DNA from: a bacterium | GTDB lineage: Bacteria > Bacteroidota > Bacteroidia > Flavobacteriales_D > Crocinitomicaceae | DNA length: 64,000 bases | Direction of reading: 5' to 3' | Assembly (NCBI GenBank): GCA_024742305.1 | Contig: JANSYQ010000010.1 | Coordinates: 1 to 64,000, forward strand | In this document: one piece after another, positions 26,172 through 34,398 of the stretch | Layout of the letters: each line of letters opens with the position of its first letter | How positions within the stretch are numbered: position 1 is the stretch's first letter | Made by a program: the position numbers and the translations under genes | Notes under the pieces: model-generated | Told to the model about the DNA's origin: nothing | Databases searched by the model: none | Seen by the model: only the letters and a program-made list of their open reading frames with translations

Positions 26172-27296
26172 CTAAACCAACTCCGAAATATCGTCCTGAA
26201 AAACGTGCGTTCTATGAAAATCAAGATACTCTTCTCGGCCCTCAGGGTAAATCCGCATTTTGTTTCGAGCGTTAGGGTTGATGTTCAATTTTTCCCACGT
26301 GTAGGGACTCAACAAACTACCGCAGATCAGTTCACCATTGTCTGTAAAAGTGATGTAGCCTTGATCGAACAGGGTGTCGTACGTTGGTGATAAACTCAGA
26401 CCGTTCAATTTGTCCACATCTTGATCCGTTCGCCCTTCCTTAATGCAAGCAGCATGTGGCTTAATGTGACTAGCAATTAACAAACGTTCGTCTTTAATGA
26501 ATGTAAATGGACACTGAGGCATGTGATCGTGGACCTCTCGTTTGAATTTTGCTGCGCCTTGACGGAAGGTAGACGAAGCCGCTTTTTTCTGTGCTTCTTC
26601 CGCTGCATCGCTCTCCGGTTCCCCGGCAGAAATACTTGGGTGCACGAAGGATCTGTACTGATAATCGAGGAGAATTCTAAAATAAAAGTACGGTTCAGAG
26701 TTTGGATCGTCCACAGGATCCAATTTCAGTATGGATAAATAACTGATGCTGGGCAAAATGAGCTTTCTCCAAACGCTCCAGATTTTATCGTCTGAGCGAA
26801 TGTAACCACGATTTTGCTTCTTGTCCCAGTTATCTGAGGCGTCGTAAATCGTAAAATAGATGGGATTTGAACTGAGTTGCTGCAGCTCGTTGTAGCGTTG
26901 ATCGTAATAAGCACTGATATCGTCGTGGTATACTTGCTCTTGCTGGAAATACTCCTCCTTGGCGGCTGTCAAATACTTAAGAAGATTGCTTTTGCTAAAA
27001 AAGCATCGATTGCTGACAATTGCGTTTTCCGCTTGAGCCGAATTCACTGTTTTCCAGTTGTTTTTATTCGGGTCGCTGTGTGGTGTTCCCCAACGATCAT
27101 AATCGAAAAATTTCGAAATTTTCTCGCCCAGCTCTCCGCTGTAAGTTCCTACATGCTTCTTACTTTCGCCATTTCCGGTGAAGCGCGCCAGTTTATTGTC
27201 GTTGTGAATAAAGCTGTCCTCAGCACGGAAATCTTGCATGGAATCTACAATGAAGTATTCCCTGCCATCTACTTTTATTTTTTGACCGTCCGTCAT
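26172..27296 (-). CDS. HNH restriction endonuclease
   Basis: 374 residues from the ATG at 27296, one base after the methyltransferase stop. The C-terminal 110 residues form an HNH_2 nuclease: Q-C-P, LLIASHIKPH, then KLNGLSLSPTYDTLFDQGYITF. This arrangement is typical of type II restriction enzymes paired with 5-methylcytosine methyltransferases. The N-terminal 250 residues, probably the DNA-recognition part, have no recognised match. It presumably cleaves DNA lacking the partner's methylation. The methyltransferase is transcribed first, so protection can precede cutting. Confidence 0.8.
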   Translation of the reverse strand: MTDGQKIKVDGREYFIVDSMQDFRAEDSFIHNDNKLARFTGNGESKKHVGTYSGELGEKISKFFDYDRWGTPHSDPNKNNWKTVNSAQAENAIVSNRCFFSKSNLLKYLTAAKEEYFQQEQVYHDDISAYYDQRYNELQQLSSNPIYFTIYDASDNWDKKQNRGYIRSDDKIWSVWRKLILPSISYLSILKLDPVDDPNSEPYFYFRILLDYQYRSFVHPSISAGEPESDAAEEAQKKAASSTFRQGAAKFKREVHDHMPQCPFTFIKDERLLIASHIKPHAACIKEGRTDQDVDKLNGLSLSPTYDTLFDQGYITFTDNGELICGSLLSPYTWEKLNINPNARNKMRIYPEGREEYLDFHRTHVFQDDISELV

Positions 27297-27297
27297 C

Positions 27298-28785
27298 TTA
27301 CTGAGGATCTGCAAATTTTGTGATGTCCATTTGTTTCAATAGGGCGATTAACACATCTACCACAATACTATTTCCAGCCTGTCGGTATAGCTGCGTATCA
27401 CTAACTACTTGTTTGAAATCATCTCGGAAGCCCATCAATCTGAGACATTCTTTCGGCGTCAACTTTCTGATACGACCTTTGTCGTGCGTAACGTAATTGT
27501 CCACCCCGGCTCTGTGCATTTTATGCATGGATTGAAGCAAAGGTCGCGCAATTTCCAAGTCGGTTTTAATGGTAGTTTTAAAATTTTTCGTTCCGCTGGA
27601 TAGTACGTAATCTCTCACTTTTTCCGAGAGGTAATATTTCTCTTCAACCTGATTGACATCAAAAATAAATTCATCGAATTCACGGTACTCTTGATTCTCA
27701 AACACGAAATCTCCGTGCCAGTTGAACTGTTGATTTGCCTTCTGACAAAGCGCTATATCTCCATTGATTTGCGTGTATCTTTTCTGCCTGTTTTTGGAGC
27801 TAGTGACAAACTTCACGCCTTTTTCTTTTAGGTAGTACTTGCTGTCCGTGTAATCCTCTAGGAAATCCTGCATGGTATGTTCTAGCTTGATGGGCTGGGG
27901 GAACTCAAACTTGATGGATCGGTCCTTGAATCCGATGACAAAAATGCGCTCTCGGTGTTGCGGCATTCCATAGTCTTTGGCGTTCAAAACTTGATAAAAA
28001 TAGGTGTATCCCAGCTCATCGAAAGTGGCCTTTATCGTTTCAAAAGTATTCCCCTTATCGTGATTGATTAAGCCCTTCACATTTTCGAAAATGAATACTT
28101 TCGGCTGACTTTCTTTGACAACTCGGGCAAATTCGTAAAACAAGGTTCCGCGGGTATCCTTAAAACCTTTTCTTTTCCCGACCATGGAGAAAGATTGACA
28201 CGGACTTCCGCCCACCAATAGGTCAACTTGACCTTTGTATTTCTTCCCGTTGATATCTTTTACGTCGTCGTACCAACGCGATTCATCAATGTTGTAATTG
28301 GCAAAATAACTTTGTTTAGCAAACTTATCAATGTCGCTTGCGAAGACAACTTCGGACTGTAGGTTCAAGCGTTTGAAGGCATATTCAATTGCACCAATAC
28401 CTGAGAACATCGTGGCTACTCTCGTCGTTCTTGTAGGAAATTCGAACTCTTTTTTCGTCCAGTTTTTCTGAAACGATAAACGAATTTGATTGGCAATGTG
28501 TAGATCCAAATGCTCTGTCACGAGATTTAAAACGTCTTTGTATTGTGGATAGTACTTCAGCTCCTCAATAACCTTGGAAGCGTAGTAATGATTGGAGAGT
28601 TCGGTGGGTTCCGTTTCGAGAATTTCTGCCAAACATGCGATTAATTCAGTGGAAAGCACGCGCTCCTCACGTTCTATTTTTCCTAGTGTGGAAGTGTCGA
28701 TATCTAAATGAGAAGCTACTTTCCTGAGAGGATATCCAAGTTCTGTTCTTCGTTGTTTAATATATTCACCAAAAGTAGCGACCAT
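27298..28785 (-). CDS. DNA (cytosine-5) methyltransferase with N-terminal HTH control domain
   Basis: 495 residues from the ATG at 28785. N-terminal XRE-type helix-turn-helix (about 5-60: IKQRRTELGYPLRKVASHL, then TLGKIEREER). The C5-methyltransferase core has motif I MFSGIGAIEYAF, motif IV GGSPCQSFS with the catalytic Cys, motif VI ENVKGL, motif VIII QHRERIF, the target-recognition region (about 290-430) and motif X AGNSIVVDV. Modifies cytosine in the site cut by the downstream HNH enzyme. The layout matches M.SsoII/M.EcoRII-type enzymes that repress their own gene. The GGAC-N7-GTCC palindrome over its promoter supports that. Recognition sequence cannot be read from the protein by eye. Confidence 0.93.
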   Translation of the reverse strand: MVATFGEYIKQRRTELGYPLRKVASHLDIDTSTLGKIEREERVLSTELIACLAEILETEPTELSNHYYASKVIEELKYYPQYKDVLNLVTEHLDLHIANQIRLSFQKNWTKKEFEFPTRTTRVATMFSGIGAIEYAFKRLNLQSEVVFASDIDKFAKQSYFANYNIDESRWYDDVKDINGKKYKGQVDLLVGGSPCQSFSMVGKRKGFKDTRGTLFYEFARVVKESQPKVFIFENVKGLINHDKGNTFETIKATFDELGYTYFYQVLNAKDYGMPQHRERIFVIGFKDRSIKFEFPQPIKLEHTMQDFLEDYTDSKYYLKEKGVKFVTSSKNRQKRYTQINGDIALCQKANQQFNWHGDFVFENQEYREFDEFIFDVNQVEEKYYLSEKVRDYVLSSGTKNFKTTIKTDLEIARPLLQSMHKMHRAGVDNYVTHDKGRIRKLTPKECLRLMGFRDDFKQVVSDTQLYRQAGNSIVVDVLIALLKQMDITKFADPQ

Positions 28786-28802
28786 GTTTTTCGACAAGTT
28801 TG

Positions 28803-28840
28803 TTTAGGACGAAAATAGTCCAAAAACATGGAATTTCAAA
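28803..28840 (-). promoter_or_regulatory. Methyltransferase promoter with overlapping palindromic operator
   Basis: Minus strand TTTG (28837-28840), 19 bp, TATTTTCG (28810-28817), one mismatch from the Bacteroidota consensus. The palindrome GGAC-GAAAATA-GTCC (28807-28821; 7/8 when arms are extended to TTTAGGAC and GTCCAAAA) covers the -7 element, 22 bp before the ATG at 28785. It resembles the GGACA...TGTCC operator known for M.SsoII. Confidence 0.55.
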
Positions 28841-28913
28841 TGGGCAGCTGTGTTAAATGAGCAAAATTCTCCTCTTCACGATTCATTGCACATTCATGAC
28901 AAGAACATCTTTC

Positions 28914-29309
28914 TTACCCAATTCTTACTGTTCCAGTTGCGACAACTTTTCCAACAGGCAAATCAGTTGGGTCGTTGCAGGTCATGACTGTATCGCCGGA
29001 TCGTGCTGCTTGTCTTCCATTAATTCGAACGGTGAAACTACCGACAAATACTTTACCGATGTTGGAAGGTTCTTTGACAAACTTGATTCCCATGGGAACA
29101 TGCGCTGGAACATTGACACCCCAACTATCTTTCATGGCGGCCGGTTTGCCCATAATCTTGACGTTCTTGCTCAAGTTTTCAGTCAGTTTCCCATGAAAAG
29201 GGTGCGGAAGCGGAACAATTTCCGTGCCTGTGGGTGTCGGAATTTGTACCAAATGTATATCTGCTGGCGACACGATACTATCGCCTTTTTTTGCTGCTGG
29301 TCGTCCCAT
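28914..29309 (-). CDS. PAAR-like spike tip protein
   Basis: 131 residues. Starts M-G-R-P-A-A-K-K-G-D and repeats Gly/Ala-rich turns with G-K-P-A-A and G-R-Q-A-A-R-S-G-D, as in PAAR proteins that cap the VgrG spike of contractile injection machines. Located 5 nt downstream of vgrG on the same strand, so co-translated. No effector domain is fused to it. Whether it belongs to a type VI or an extracellular contractile system cannot be decided here. Confidence 0.7.
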   Translation of the reverse strand: MGRPAAKKGDSIVSPADIHLVQIPTPTGTEIVPLPHPFHGKLTENLSKNVKIMGKPAAMKDSWGVNVPAHVPMGIKFVKEPSNIGKVFVGSFTVRINGRQAARSGDTVMTCNDPTDLPVGKVVATGTVRIG

Positions 29310-29314
29310 TTGTT

Positions 29315-30868
29315 CTAGTTTAAGTCGATTGTTGCACCTTTCAAAGTCATCGTAGCAGCTGCTTTTATGTTCGTTTTTCCTTTGCTATCTACTTCAATAT
29401 TTTTGTTTGATATAATCTTTGCTCCGTCATTCTTACTCAGCTCAATCTTATTCGAACTACTGGAACTCAACTCAACCGATTGTCTATCATCGTTAAAAAT
29501 GAGTTTCATACCGCTGCTAGACACAAATCCCGTAGGAGTCCGAGCATCCAATTTGAATGGTGAAGGTGGCTTATTTGATCCAAGGTAGGTGGAAGTGCTT
29601 ATATACCCTTGATTGTAATTGCCGTGTAAAAATTCAATAATTACTTGCTCGTTTTCTTCCGGTAGGATATAGCTTGACTGCTTTGTACCAGCGGCTACTT
29701 GAGATGGATATACCCAGTACTTTTCTGTACCAAAGGACAAGACTTTTACGGGAATTCTTCCCAATCCCTCAGGGTCTTTTTCCCATTTCATGGCTAAGGC
29801 AATTTCAGCTGGGGTTGACTGAGGAATTGTTGGGTTCTCCATGGTGTCTTCGTCCATTTCGGTTGCACCAATTCCTACATGTGTTGTCCAAGTACCCATA
29901 CGGACTTCATGCACCACTTTGCTTACCGCGTAGCTTCCGTTGTACGATTTTGGAAAACTTTTGAGCGTTAACTGCTGCATAACTTTGAACCTTGCATTGC
30001 CGGGAACGGCTATTGTTCCATGCAGTTCATTGCGCGTATTGTAATTGGAGAAATAAGCACTAATTCCTTCGGCTTCTTGTTTAGCTGTTAAGTTGAGCAT
30101 GTTGTATTTCGCCTGAGGTGCAGCAATCGTTTTTGCCAGTTCACTAACACCTGTTCTTTTCACGATACCGGTGACATTTTTTTTGACATCCCAGTAGTTT
30201 ATTTCAACGGTTTGATTGAGTCGTTCTGCATCCAAGTCCAATTGAAAATCAATGATCTCATTGATGCCAAGTGTCAATGACTTTGTTCCTGTTGTATCGT
30301 TAGGATTCAAAATGCTGATTGCTCCGTCATCGAGTTGTGACACCAAGCCATAATTCGCAGCTCTGTTTCGTATAAAGTCCCACGCCGATTGCTGTTTTCG
30401 AACAAATTGATCGTACGTATTAGCCGTTAATTGGGCTGCCGCTTTTTTGAGCGAAACTCCTGCGATTGGGGAAAGCACATCTTCTATCATATTCTTGTCC
30501 GTTTTCTTATTGAATATTTGCGTATCAACGGCGTGTACCAATCGAAAAGCTGGATCTTTCACGGTAAGAGTCAATGTTGGTAATCCTTTCTCGGCACCAA
30601 ACTGAGACGTTACAACAACGCCTTTGAAGATGCTTTCATCTCTGTCTCCAGTCTCTTCGTATCGTATTTTGATATCAATTTCGGCACCAACTTGAACATC
30701 GACTGCATTAAACAGCGGGTAGTCGCGATCTGCGAAATTACCATCGCTTAGCACGATTTGAGCTGTGGGAATTGCGTTGAGTTTTTGTTCCGTTATTAAT
30801 GAGATCAGGTGATCACTTAGGTCGATGGATTTTTTTCCTTGCAGCGTTACTGTAATTGCGTTACTCAT
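29315..30868 (-). CDS. vgrG: VgrG-like spike protein
   Basis: 517 residues. N-terminal gp27/gp44-like domains (about 1-330) with repeated beta modules, the gp5 OB-fold (about 365-440: KWEKDPEGLGRIPVKVL, WVYPSQVAAG, IIEFLHGNYNQGYI), then a short C-terminal beta-helix ending in repeated I-x-V-D-S-K-G-K-T-N-I-K-A-A-A. Forms the membrane-piercing spike of a contractile injection system. No sheath, tube or baseplate genes lie nearby, so this is an orphan vgrG-PAAR island. Its ATGA start overlaps the stop of a short open remnant upstream. Confidence 0.82.
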   Translation of the reverse strand: MSNAITVTLQGKKSIDLSDHLISLITEQKLNAIPTAQIVLSDGNFADRDYPLFNAVDVQVGAEIDIKIRYEETGDRDESIFKGVVVTSQFGAEKGLPTLTLTVKDPAFRLVHAVDTQIFNKKTDKNMIEDVLSPIAGVSLKKAAAQLTANTYDQFVRKQQSAWDFIRNRAANYGLVSQLDDGAISILNPNDTTGTKSLTLGINEIIDFQLDLDAERLNQTVEINYWDVKKNVTGIVKRTGVSELAKTIAAPQAKYNMLNLTAKQEAEGISAYFSNYNTRNELHGTIAVPGNARFKVMQQLTLKSFPKSYNGSYAVSKVVHEVRMGTWTTHVGIGATEMDEDTMENPTIPQSTPAEIALAMKWEKDPEGLGRIPVKVLSFGTEKYWVYPSQVAAGTKQSSYILPEENEQVIIEFLHGNYNQGYISTSTYLGSNKPPSPFKLDARTPTGFVSSSGMKLIFNDDRQSVELSSSSSNKIELSKNDGAKIISNKNIEVDSKGKTNIKAAATMTLKGATIDLN

Positions 30869-30993
30869 AGTTCATCTTTTTCTAGAAAGAATGCACCTTC
30901 CGAAGAATCGTTGTTGGGCTTCTTGTGAATTGGGTTATCAGTGAATATTGTTTTGCGTCTAGAAACGATGGGTTTCTTAGAACATCTGTCGAG
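30865..30993 (-). pseudogene. Possible 3' remnant of a gene upstream of vgrG
   Basis: A 42-codon open stretch without a start codon, bounded upstream by an in-frame TAA. Its stop TGA overlaps the vgrG ATG (ATGA), the arrangement of a translationally coupled gene pair. The peptide is polar and ends F-F-L-E-K-D-E-L. It may be chance. Confidence 0.2.
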
Positions 30994-31250
30994 TTAAAGA
31001 TACTGATTTCATTCTGTACGAAGTGATCACAGAATAATGGAACAATTAGGTTATTGCAAGCGGTAATTTATGGACTTGTCTGTGAGAGCAATTAGTGTTT
31101 CACAAGAATATCGACCTCCTCGAATTCTTGATCTAGTTCGTTTATATGAAGTCGGTAGATATGCCAACACAAACAAAGTGATGCGCCACCTTCGACATGT
31201 TCTAGCATAACTCTGAGCGTGTCATTTGCTATGGAGTAATCGCCTAAATA
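30994..31250. other. Intergenic stretch without recognisable content
   Basis: No start-bearing ORF with coding character, RNA gene, terminator or consensus promoter is visible. A second start-less open stretch in another minus frame (about 30883-31060) hints at a decayed gene, but evidence is thin. Confidence 0.4.
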
Positions 31251-31520
31251 TTACATTTGACAAGGCGCCGCTAAACGAAACTGAATAACTTTTCCTTTTC
31301 TATCGTTCATGACCCAATCCACGTGAAAAGTGTTTGCCTCAACATCTGCGGAAGAACAATCATCCATTTTTTCCAGTTTGAAGTTTTTCGTCTTCATAAG
31401 CTTTTCATAGAAAGCCTTTTTAGGATTTTCGTTTATTGACGAGGGTGCAGGGTTTTCTCCACACGAAAGTACGGTGGCAATTAGCGAAGGAAGAAGGATC
31501 GCTATGTAGAGTTTGTTCAT
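31251..31520 (-). CDS. Small hypothetical lipoprotein
   Basis: 89 residues with signal peptide and lipobox TVLSC (Cys 20). The mature part (69 residues) has two further Cys residues (D-D-C-S and A-P-C-Q), possibly one disulfide. No family recognised. Small lipoproteins near vgrG are sometimes immunity proteins, but nothing here proves that. Confidence 0.55.
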   Translation of the reverse strand: MNKLYIAILLPSLIATVLSCGENPAPSSINENPKKAFYEKLMKTKNFKLEKMDDCSSADVEANTFHVDWVMNDRKGKVIQFRLAAPCQM

Positions 31521-31611
31521 TGGGTATAACGGTCTGCAGCTATGAAGCGAGCCGCATCTCGAATATAGTTATTTGCGGCTTGATTTGTAGGTGCTGTTAT
31601 AGGTACTCGCA

Positions 31612-31986
31612 TTATTCGATTTCAATGCGTAATGGGGTTAAATGATCCTCCATACCTGAAATTGGTAAAATGTATTTGTTTTGTACAGCCATTACTGTTA
31701 CCAATTTACCTTTCTCATATTCATTTTCAATCCCGAGCCTTTCAAATTGATAAATGCCATTTTCAGTTTCCATTCTGAACTCAGGAAAGTCATCATGCCC
31801 CGTGCTAACAAGGTCAGTTATTTTACCCTTTAACTCTTTGACAATACCATCTTGTTTGAGACTATTTAACCAACTCTCAGTGCCATAAAGTCCCCATTTC
31901 GTTCTGAATGCAGTTTTTTCAGATTTAATTCTTTTCTGAATTATTGGAGTCCGTTTTGGGTCAGTTGTTACATCGAATATTACCAT
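31612..31986 (-). CDS. Hypothetical protein
   Basis: 124 residues, no signal peptide, mixed alpha/beta composition, no recognised motif. Codon use and base composition (AT-richer than neighbours) fit an acquired gene in this accessory stretch. The start at 31986 is ATG but no clear ribosome site is visible. Could be a fragment of a larger protein. Confidence 0.45.
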   Translation of the reverse strand: MVIFDVTTDPKRTPIIQKRIKSEKTAFRTKWGLYGTESWLNSLKQDGIVKELKGKITDLVSTGHDDFPEFRMETENGIYQFERLGIENEYEKGKLVTVMAVQNKYILPISGMEDHLTPLRIEIE

Positions 31987-32249
31987 CAGCTTGTCATTAC
32001 CTATAACTTGTTTATATCAATCATCAATATACAATAAAAGGACATCTATACGGTGTGAATTGGTGTGCTATGTTGACCGTATGTGACACTTTAGTTGCTA
32101 CTAACTTGTCTATACAAACATCTCCCTCCAAACATTCGTAACCGCAAACCAAAAACCGATAATTACAACTTACTAGCATTTGCCTACAGGAAGCGTTCTC
32201 CAAGATACAAATACAACACGATACATACACACTTCGCACCCTTCCCAAC
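31987..32249. other. Non-coding stretch without recognisable content
   Basis: AT-rich, with no supported gene. A 99-codon minus-strand frame through it overlaps the terminator at 32250-32283 and looks random. Confidence 0.4.
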
Positions 32250-32283
32250 AAAAAAAATCCCCAACCGAGACGATCAGGGATTT
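32250..32283 (-). terminator. Intrinsic terminator downstream of the metallophosphoesterase gene
   Basis: Minus strand AAATCCC, inner pairs around TGATCG-TCT-CGGTTG, GGGATTT, followed by a T run. It lies about 140 nt after the stop codon at 32421. Confidence 0.7.
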
Positions 32284-32420
32284 CCGAGCTAGTGCTTTGA
32301 GAGACGCACACTAGTTCCGCCATTCAACTCGGTCGAATGAAGATGAATGGTACTATATGTAAGACTTTTGAGGCGGCAATTTGTTACAATAGCGCACGTA
32401 TCCAAAGAGTCTGATCCGTT

Positions 32421-33284
32421 TTACAGATCGGACAAAGATTTAAACTCCCAATCCAAAGATCGGTTTTCCACATCATGATGAAATAGTAACGCCTTATTAT
32501 TGGTGCCGTTAAAGTCAATACCAGATGCCAAAAAATAGATACCGTCAGGAGATCTATATTCGAACTCATTAGCCTTAAATCCAATATCTCCACCAATACA
32601 AAGCACTTCGGTACCACGAGATTGAACTTTGACCAACTCAGGGTAAATTTCAGTGTTGAAATTATTGGGATTGATGCAATAGAAACAATTATCCAAATGT
32701 GCATTTGATACCGAGGAAATTTGGGGCTCCAATGTTGGGTTGTCATACATCCAAATAAGTTTGTGGTGCAAGAGAATCAAATGCGATGATTCTTGAATAG
32801 TATCCAAAACGCTCAATACAAGGTCTTTTTGAGCACCTACAATATTACTGAGACTATCTTGAGTGTCTAAAACGATGTAAGTAATTCCCTCATTGTGGGT
32901 AGTGTAATACACAGGTTTGTTTGAGTACTGTTGAACTTTATCGAGATTCGAATAATCGTGATTTCCGAGTGCCCATAGTGTGTTCGCATCTCCTAGGTTG
33001 AAGATTGAGTCCGCTCGATTCATCGTAACAGCATCTGCAGAGGTTTGCATCGCTAAATCTCCACCGAGCCAAAGCATGTCGTACTTATTGAAATCCAATA
33101 TTTCCGCCTCCTCAACCATTAACGGGTTGTTGTTCGTTCTTGTATGGGATAGATGCAAGTATGTGCGTGTCTCGTTAGCGAAAGGCTCCGGTAATTCATC
33201 CTTTTTACATGAGAACAGGGAGAAAATAAGAAGGGCGAGCACTGCGAAATGAAAATGTTTAAAGTTGTGCTTATATCTTTCCAT
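32421..33284 (-). CDS. Calcineurin-like metallophosphoesterase lipoprotein
   Basis: 287 residues from the ATG at 33284. Signal peptide with lipobox FSLFSC, then metallophosphoesterase motifs GGD, GNHD, LLHHK and a closing GGDIG. The first metal-binding D-x-H motif is not obvious: the corresponding strand reads L-H-L-S-H-T, so it keeps His but may lack the Asp. Probably hydrolyses a phosphoester at the cell surface or in the periplasm. The substrate is unknown. Stand-alone gene with its own terminator. Confidence 0.75.
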   Translation of the reverse strand: MERYKHNFKHFHFAVLALLIFSLFSCKKDELPEPFANETRTYLHLSHTRTNNNPLMVEEAEILDFNKYDMLWLGGDLAMQTSADAVTMNRADSIFNLGDANTLWALGNHDYSNLDKVQQYSNKPVYYTTHNEGITYIVLDTQDSLSNIVGAQKDLVLSVLDTIQESSHLILLHHKLIWMYDNPTLEPQISSVSNAHLDNCFYCINPNNFNTEIYPELVKVQSRGTEVLCIGGDIGFKANEFEYRSPDGIYFLASGIDFNGTNNKALLFHHDVENRSLDWEFKSLSDL

Positions 33285-33495
33285 AATTATATGTACGAAC
33301 CGCACGCCAATTTGGATTTTGAGTATCGTTGATTTGGTAAATTATGATGATGAAATGTGTTTAGTCTTTCTACTAACTCTCACCAAGGCATAGGGCTGCT
33401 TCCTCGTAGGATTGCGTTCCGTCAGCTTAAAAGGACTATATAATTAGGATGTACTTTATTTGGTTGAAATTGTTCGGAAGTTTGCATGGAAAAAT

Positions 33496-34389
33496 CTAGA
33501 ACTCCTCCGTCTCATACTCCCAATCCTTAATCGCCTCGAAACGCGCTTGCGCCTCTTTGTTGGAGGGATGTTGTAACAAGGATTCCACGGAAACGGTTGG
33601 CACCAAATCCGTGAGGAGGTCTTCTCGCAGGAAGATAAAGTTGAAACCGAGTTCGTTCGATCCTACCAAACGGTAGCCTTTGCTTTTCGCTAGTTTGGTC
33701 ATCGCTATAGGAGAGGCTCCATGGTAATCGGGGTGTTTGCCGGGGTAGAAGTACTCCGGATCGTAAGGAACAATGATGTCGTGCAGTCCGAATTCGTTGT
33801 GCGTTTCTATAACGACTACTTCCGGTTTCACGCAGTCGATCGCTTTCCACACCCAATAATCGTTTCCGTCTATGTCGATAGATAAAAATCCAATGTCGCC
33901 ACTCAATCCGCCTTTTGTAATGAGCTCGTTGATGTTCTCCGCTGTGATCATCGCCTCCAAAAAGGTGGGAGCCGCTACTTTCGGATTGCCGTGTTTTTTG
34001 TAGAAGTGTCTACCGCGTTCAATCGCTTTCGAATTTCCGTCGATGAACAAACCGGTGAAATTGTGGTGAAAGTGCAAATTTGCCGCATTGCTATTGATTC
34101 CATCATCGGCACCAAACTCTACGAAAGTTTTGTTTTTCGAGTCCAACAAAGCGAACAAGTAGAGTACCAATCCGTCTTCCTCGAATTGCGAGAAGTTTTT
34201 GAACCCGTTCTGAGAAATAGGGGAGAGTTGCCCTTTGGCGGCCTCCTGCTGAATACGTTGCACAAACAATTGCTGCTCTTCACGCTTCTCTTTCGATAAA
34301 CGATTGCGTACTTTGTAGTACTTCAGATATTTCTTCAGGTAATGTTTCACTTGGCCGACAGAGACCTTGCTTTGCAAAGTCGAGCGCAA
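33496..34389 (-). CDS. FkbM-like SAM-dependent methyltransferase
   Basis: 297 residues. A basic coiled N-terminus (1-60) precedes a Rossmann-type domain with the SAM-binding loop FVEFGADDGINSNAANL (about 90-106) and acidic motif SIDIDGNDYWVW (about 168-179), then V-V-V-I-E-T-H-N-E-F. This pattern matches FkbM-type or glycan-modifying methyltransferases. It lies 9 nt upstream of the subtilase gene's stop in the same direction but shows no functional tie to it. The acceptor is unknown. Confidence 0.7.
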   Translation of the reverse strand: MRSTLQSKVSVGQVKHYLKKYLKYYKVRNRLSKEKREEQQLFVQRIQQEAAKGQLSPISQNGFKNFSQFEEDGLVLYLFALLDSKNKTFVEFGADDGINSNAANLHFHHNFTGLFIDGNSKAIERGRHFYKKHGNPKVAAPTFLEAMITAENINELITKGGLSGDIGFLSIDIDGNDYWVWKAIDCVKPEVVVIETHNEFGLHDIIVPYDPEYFYPGKHPDYHGASPIAMTKLAKSKGYRLVGSNELGFNFIFLREDLLTDLVPTVSVESLLQHPSNKEAQARFEAIKDWEYETEEF

Positions 34390-34398
34390 AGATAGCCA

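Noticed and set aside
28857-29318. 153-codon plus-strand ORF
   Set aside because: Fully antisense to the PAAR gene; Cys/Ser/His-rich translation typical of a shadow frame.
28914-30868. Prophage tail genes
   Set aside because: Only VgrG and PAAR are present; no capsid, portal, integrase or lysis genes and no attachment repeats nearby.
32024-32323. 99-codon minus-strand ORF
   Set aside because: Covers the terminator at 32250-32283 and has an irregular composition; no ribosome site.
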